Of a stretch of DNA of 11,099 nt, positions 7,806 to 11,099 are shown in pieces. Source of the DNA: Bifidobacterium sp. (GTDB lineage Bacteria > Actinomycetota > Actinomycetes > Actinomycetales > Bifidobacteriaceae); the NCBI GenBank assembly GCA_022739095.1, contig JAIJEI010000056.1:1-11099 (forward strand), read 5' to 3'. The notes under the pieces were generated by a model that saw nothing but the letters and a program-made list of their open reading frames with translations, had not been told where the DNA came from and did no database searches. Position 1 is the stretch's first letter, and each line of letters starts with the position of its first letter. Both the position numbers and the translations under genes were made by a program.

Positions 7806-9020
7806 GTGACTAAGATAACTTGTGCTGCGTCTCTGAAGCAAGATAGGGTTTCTTCTATTCAGAAGTTTAATGCCTATTTTTACTATGTTGGAATTTTTGT
7901 ATATTGCGTTAATATAGTATTATCGCGTTCTACATTTACAGCTTTGTTGCCTGATTTCTTCTTTTCTTCGACGAAACTGTTGTGCATCCTTTTATTCTGT
8001 CTTGCTGCAGTGACTAAAGTGACGGTGAAAATAAGTCATGTTTTTATTGCAATACTGTCTGTTGTTCTTGCGCTTTTAGTCTATCAAAAATCACAGTCCG
8101 TGACGCCTTTGATTTTTGTTTTGTCTATTTATAGCATTCCGAGTGAGAATATTCAAAGTGTATTACGTCTTTTTATTTTTTCTTTATTGTTTAGCTGTTT
8201 AATAGTTGTCTTTTCAGCTTTATGTGGCATAATTCCAAATATTTACAGGCCTGGTGTCTATTTTCTTTTGCCCTATGATCTTGGTTTTAGTTATGGCTCG
8301 ATGCTTGGATATTATTTAGAAGGAATATCGATTGCGATCATTCTCTACTTTAGAGGTCACGTACCGAAATTGACTGGATGGATTATTGTTTTTTCGTCTT
8401 TACTTAATTTCTTTTTTTGGGGATTTGTAACCCAGTCATTTATTGTTCTTCTTGCATTGATTGGGACTTTTGTACTGGATCAAGGTAGAGAATCGCGCGC
8501 TGATCATAAATTTGTAAGAGTTTTTAGTATTTTATCATTTTGTCTGATTCCTTTGGTGTTCTTTTTTGTGAACTATTTCTTTTCCGAAGGAAATCCAGTG
8601 ATGCAGTTCTTCAATAGACTGTTGACGTGGCGCTTAGGCTTAGGCAGAGATGCATTGCATGCCTATGGTGTTTCTCTTTTTGGGGAAAATGTTTCATTTT
8701 CGGGTTTTGGTTTTTCGCCTACTGATATGGCAGTTTCTTCCGGAGGCCGTCTTACATTGGACTCTTCCTCTACCTATGATTACGTTGATTCTGCCTATGT
8801 TATCAATCCTATTTTATATGGTGTTGTTTGCGCATTGCTTATCATATTTTTTTATATGATGTTAGCTGTTAAATCGTATAAAGCAAATTTGGATTATGTG
8901 TGTTTTCTGCTTATTGTTGTAGCAATTCAGGGTTGTGTGAATTGGGTTCTATTTGAATTATACCTTAATCCATTGCCACTATTTGCCGCTCTTCTTTTTT
9001 CTGATAAGAAAACATTTTAA
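7806..9020 (+). CDS. wzy: Wzy-type oligosaccharide repeat-unit polymerase
   Basis: Very hydrophobic protein of 404 aa with about 10-12 membrane helices. It is inferred to polymerise flipped repeat units at the outer face of the membrane. Seen: a long outer-loop-like region (about residues 260-330) with RLLTWRLGLGRDALHAYG then SLFGENV, followed by YDYVDSAYVINPILYGVV. This last stretch matches the 'D(S/N)xYxxxxxxxG' motif seen at the last periplasmic loop of many Gram-positive Wzy proteins. The stretch YDLGFSYGSMLGYYLEG (157-173) matches the usual conserved helix start. Wzy sequences diverge greatly, so the call rests on topology, these motifs and the adjacent flippase. The start is GTG 7806, 13 bp after the pyruvyl transferase, with only weak CGGA at 7794-7797. 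Low GC. A second polymerase-like gene lies at 776-2170. Confidence 0.83.
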   Translation: MTKITCAASLKQDRVSSIQKFNAYFYYVGIFVYCVNIVLSRSTFTALLPDFFFSSTKLLCILLFCLAAVTKVTVKISHVFIAILSVVLALLVYQKSQSVTPLIFVLSIYSIPSENIQSVLRLFIFSLLFSCLIVVFSALCGIIPNIYRPGVYFLLPYDLGFSYGSMLGYYLEGISIAIILYFRGHVPKLTGWIIVFSSLLNFFFWGFVTQSFIVLLALIGTFVLDQGRESRADHKFVRVFSILSFCLIPLVFFFVNYFFSEGNPVMQFFNRLLTWRLGLGRDALHAYGVSLFGENVSFSGFGFSPTDMAVSSGGRLTLDSSSTYDYVDSAYVINPILYGVVCALLIIFFYMMLAVKSYKANLDYVCFLLIVVAIQGCVNWVLFELYLNPLPLFAALLFSDKKTF

Positions 9021-9031
9021 TTTCTAGAAAT

Positions 9032-9035
9032 GGAG
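9032..9035 (+). promoter_or_regulatory. Ribosome binding site that decides the nitroreductase start
   Basis: GGAG at 9032-9035 is 6 nt before ATG 9042. The earlier in-frame ATG 9030 overlaps this site and has no purine-rich site of its own, so 9042 is preferred. Confidence 0.55.
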
Positions 9036-9041
9036 TTTTTT

Positions 9042-10058
9042 ATGAAAATAAAAGCTTTTGTTCGAGATCACATTCCTGGGCGTATGTATGAGAAGCTCAG
9101 AAGACTCAAATCTCTTTTATTGCTATTTGTACTTTTCATGAAACAGGATAGACGATTCTCAAAAAACGCTGCTTTGCCGGGCAATACGGGACAAAAACAA
9201 CTTGAAACGCAGTTGATTTTCTTTTCCCATCAAATAGAAAAAGGACTTAGTCACAGCAATTTTAGGCCAGGATTTGGTTCTCGTCCGATTTATGCCCTTG
9301 GCGTATGCCTTAAAAAATGGAATAGTCATGGTTATTCAAAAGATATTTTTGGTTTTAAAGTAGCTACTTCTGCTTTAAAAGCATATATAGATAAGCATGA
9401 TGAAATCGGCTGTGTTTTACCTGATTTCTTTAATGGTGCATTTGATCGAGAAATAATGAAGGATATCGATGCGTCCGATCCTTCGTTTTCGGGAACATCC
9501 GTTATTAGCGGATCAGAGAATTCTTCATCTATGAAAACATATTCTCAAATCTTAAATTCTCGAGTGAGCATCAGAGAGTTTGAAGATTGTCCGGTTTCTG
9601 AGTCCACTATAGAATCAGCTATATCATTAGCGATGAGGGCTCCAACTGTTTGTAATCGACAACCACAAGCAGTCAGAGTCATCTTTAACAAATTAATTAT
9701 TAAACAGGCACTCACAATTCAAGGAGGATGGCGTGGGTATGAGTTCCCTCCTGCATTGCTTTTAGTGACAGCGCATAATAGCTCGTTCAACAATGCGATT
9801 GAAAGGAATGAGCCGTATGTCGATGGCGGTATTTTTTCTATGGCTCTGTTGGGAGCATTAGAGTCCTATGATCTAGGAGCTTGTCCTCTGAATACGATGT
9901 TTGATATTCACCAGGATGGATCTACACGTAGATTGCTGAATATTTCCGAAGAAGAAGAATTTATTATGTATATTGCTGTGGGTAAGAAAAAGGTAGGTGT
10001 TTCTCATCCTCGATCGTTTAGGAAGGCATCGGAAACAGTGACCACTGTGATTCGGTGA
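9042..10058 (+). CDS. Nitroreductase-family flavoprotein with N-terminal extension
   Basis: 338 aa. The C-terminal half (about residues 168-320) is a nitroreductase fold: RVSIREF (174-180, the FMN-phosphate R-x-S-x-R motif), APTVCNRQP (200-208, the flavin-contacting N-x-Q-P), DGGIFSMALLGALESYDLGA (261-280, helix leading to the GLG-type turn) and YIAVGKKK (310-317). The first 165 residues are not part of the standard fold. They contain a short hydrophobic run (SLLLLFVLF, 24-32) and HQIEKGLSH (63-71) with a following GFG (77-79), conserved-looking in nitroreductases of polysaccharide loci. Chemistry is presumably NAD(P)H-dependent flavin redox; the substrate is unknown. It may modify a sugar or the pyruvyl group. 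ATG 9042 is preferred over ATG 9030. It is the last gene of the low-GC operon, 21 bp after wzy; composition returns to high GC right after its stop. Confidence 0.85.
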   Translation: MKIKAFVRDHIPGRMYEKLRRLKSLLLLFVLFMKQDRRFSKNAALPGNTGQKQLETQLIFFSHQIEKGLSHSNFRPGFGSRPIYALGVCLKKWNSHGYSKDIFGFKVATSALKAYIDKHDEIGCVLPDFFNGAFDREIMKDIDASDPSFSGTSVISGSENSSSMKTYSQILNSRVSIREFEDCPVSESTIESAISLAMRAPTVCNRQPQAVRVIFNKLIIKQALTIQGGWRGYEFPPALLLVTAHNSSFNNAIERNEPYVDGGIFSMALLGALESYDLGACPLNTMFDIHQDGSTRRLLNISEEEEFIMYIAVGKKKVGVSHPRSFRKASETVTTVIR

Positions 10059-10070
10059 TATGCCTTAAAG

Positions 10071-10136
10071 GCTCTGCTGCTCTCTGAGCAAGAATAATAT
10101 GCTGTAGATGCATGGCTTAGCTCGCTGTAGCAGAGC
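10071..10136 (+). other. Foldable 66-nt element after the operon
   Basis: Nested inverted repeats: GCTCTGCT (10071-10078) with AGCAGAGC (10129-10136), 8 bp. Inside it, GAGCAAG (10086-10092) pairs with CTTAGCTC (10116-10123), one bulge. Inside that, ATGC (10100-10103) pairs with GCAT at about 10110-10113. It begins 12 nt after the nitroreductase stop. No U tract follows, so it is a poor intrinsic terminator. It could be a transcript-end structure, a remnant of a mobile element or chance. I see no protein family in the 10059-10300 spacer on either strand. Confidence 0.25.
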
Positions 10137-10301
10137 TTGATGAATGCGTAAGATCATGGATGCGTTAGAAAGCACCGAGTAAGCGGATGTCTTGACCCGA
10201 TTGTTGAACATTTCAGGTATGACACCGGGACAGTCGAGCTCGATGGGGGATGAAGTGCGGACGATAAGTTGGACGTTTCGGCGTTCGGATTGGAGTCCGT
10301 G

Positions 10302-10885
10302 ATGCATTCGCAGGGGATGAGAGCCCGCGTCCGTGATTTGTATTTCGTTCAGGGTATGGGGATGCGCACGATTGGCGCGATGCCGGGCATGCCCACGCGA
10401 AGGACGGTGAGGCTGTGGGTGTGTGCCGACCCCGTTACAGTCCGGCCTCGCGGCGATACGGGGTGTCGTATACGCTGGAGGCCAGATTGGGGCCGTGCGC
10501 GTGTTCGCGCTGACCGGAGTCCGCTGCCGCATCGGCGGGCTGCTTACCGTCGAGCGTGTTCGCGTGGGCCAACGCTCATCTCGAGGAAGGCGGCGCTGGA
10601 TTGGCCATGGGATGGGACGAAGACGCGCCAGACGCCGGCGGTGTGGAGGAGCTGCGCCGGCAGGTGGAGGCCCTGTGGTTGGAGAACGCGGTGATGGGGG
10701 AGACTATCAGGGTTTTAAAAGCCGATGACCCACGCCTCGACCCGTCCATGCTGACGAACTGGTCGAGGACTCGGATCATTGACGCGATCAGGGGTGAGTT
10801 CGGTCTGGTCCGCGCGCTTCAGGCGACGGGGTTGAAGCGCGGCACTTATTATTACGAGCGTGGCGTGATCGTCGCGGGCGACAAG
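10302..10885 (+). pseudogene. Decayed IS3-family transposase (OrfA plus OrfB N-terminus)
   Basis: Transposase remnant readable only by changing frame. Frame of 10302: an HTH-like stretch RTIGAMPGMPTRRTVRLWV ending in ADP at 10433. A -1 jump there gives RYSPASRRYG... to about 10489. A second jump gives GAVRVFALTG...IGGLLTV to about 10550. A third gives FAWANAHLEEGG, then ELRRQVEALWLENAVMGETI, a leucine-zipper-like OrfA end. This runs on to MLTNWSRTRIIDAIRGEFGL and GLKRGTYYYER, typical of the OrfB N-terminus. Relatives continue with 'DKY', but here the frame stops right after GDK at 10885 where another element begins. At least three frameshifts plus truncation make it non-functional. High GC, like the left flank. 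Intact relatives are IS3 elements in which OrfA and OrfB read as one frame or via programmed shift. The left end of the element is not fixed; it may lie near 10250-10275. Confidence 0.72.
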
Positions 10886-11099
10886 TGATAAGGGGCTGTG
10901 GACGTTTTCTTGGAGATAATCACGCAGCCATTCCCTGGCTTTGACGGTATTGTACCGGGCTCATCCAACCAAGCGACTGTTTGATGCGCTCGTGGTTGTA
11001 CCAGCGTATGTACTCATCGACCAAGGCGAGCACCTCGTTGCGGGTGTGTTCCTCCCACTTCTCGGGGTAGACCGCCTCGGTCTTCATCCTGCCGAAGAA
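10886..11099 (-). mobile_element. IS3-family element, right end, inserted in the older IS (runs off the window)
   Basis: The boundary at 10886 follows from the older transposase frame breaking exactly after a Lys codon, and from a TG...CA-type end: the plus strand starts TGATAAGGGGCTG and the minus strand therefore ends in CA, as is usual for IS3 elements. The transposase C-terminus on the minus strand stops 34 nt from this end, a normal distance. The other end and the target duplication are outside the window, so the exact base of the junction is uncertain by a few nucleotides. Confidence 0.6.
10920..11099 (-). CDS. IS3-family transposase OrfB, C-terminal part (partial at window edge)
   Basis: Minus-strand frame open to the window edge with 59 codons before the stop at 10920-10922. 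It reads FFGRMKTEAVYPEKWEE, then LVDEYIRWYNHERIKQSLG and MSPVQYRQ. This is the end of the IS3 integrase (DDE) domain: 'FFGxxKxE', then 'YIxWYNxxRIKxxLGxxSPxxYR'. The catalytic Glu of the DDE triad would lie just upstream of FF, outside the window, so activity cannot be judged. The reading frame is clean over its whole visible length, in contrast to the older transposase next to it, so this insertion is probably recent. Confidence 0.85.
   Translation of the reverse strand, partial: FFGRMKTEAVYPEKWEEHTRNEVLALVDEYIRWYNHERIKQSLGWMSPVQYRQSQGMAA

Noticed and set aside
10071..10136. Nested stems as a tRNA-like cloverleaf.
   Set aside because: There is no acceptor-stem/CCA layout, no T-loop (GTTCRA) and no anticodon arm with the expected spacing.
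10065..10532. Minus-strand 155-codon open frame covering the spacer and the IS remnant.
   Set aside because: It overlaps the clear plus-strand transposase remnant, and its N-terminal half is Arg/Pro/Thr-rich as expected for an antisense shadow of high-GC DNA. The part over the spacer matches no family I recognise.
1..11099. CRISPR array, toxin-antitoxin, restriction or other defence system.
   Set aside because: No regularly spaced repeats and no nuclease, methylase, toxin or antitoxin motifs were seen on either strand.

Overview
The window looks like part of an exopolysaccharide (EPS) or capsule locus from a high-GC Gram-positive bacterium. The gene set (low-molecular-weight tyrosine phosphatase, DUF1972 glycosyltransferase, Wzx/Wzy machinery, IS3-type transposase remnants) and base composition best fit Bifidobacterium or a related actinobacterium. 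This is inferred from gene content and composition; no rRNA or other taxonomic marker is present. All genes up to about 10,060 read on the + strand.

Left part (1-3506, GC by eye roughly 55-60%): a phosphotyrosine phosphatase (55-660), a multi-pass O-antigen polymerase/ligase-like membrane protein (776-2170) and a DUF1972 rhamnosyltransferase-like glycosyltransferase (2334-3506). They are separated by 115-163 bp gaps that contain small inverted repeats, the best being a 10-12 bp stem just before the DUF1972 gene.

Middle part (about 3507-10058, GC by eye roughly 35-40%): a closely packed run of six genes. They encode a GT2 glycosyltransferase, a Wzx flippase, a DUF4422 putative glycosyltransferase, a polysaccharide pyruvyl transferase, a second (Wzy-type) polymerase and a nitroreductase-family protein with an N-terminal extension. 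Gaps between them are about 10-33 bp. Composition and codon use change sharply at both edges, so this looks like a serotype-type cassette acquired by horizontal transfer and set into a host-like locus.

Right part (10059-11099, GC about 60%): a 200-bp spacer with a foldable 66-nt element, then a decayed IS3-family transposase with at least three frameshifts (10302-10885). This is cut off exactly after a Lys codon by the end of a second IS3-type element on the opposite strand, whose OrfB C-terminus (10920-11099) runs off the window.

Working model (inference from families): glycosyltransferases extend a lipid-linked repeat unit begun by a priming transferase outside the window. The pyruvyl transferase adds an acidic ketal, Wzx flips the unit and Wzy polymerises it. 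The phosphatase would act on a tyrosine kinase/chain-length regulator that is also outside the window. The role of the nitroreductase is the main open question, together with the presence of two polymerase-like proteins of different compositional origin.
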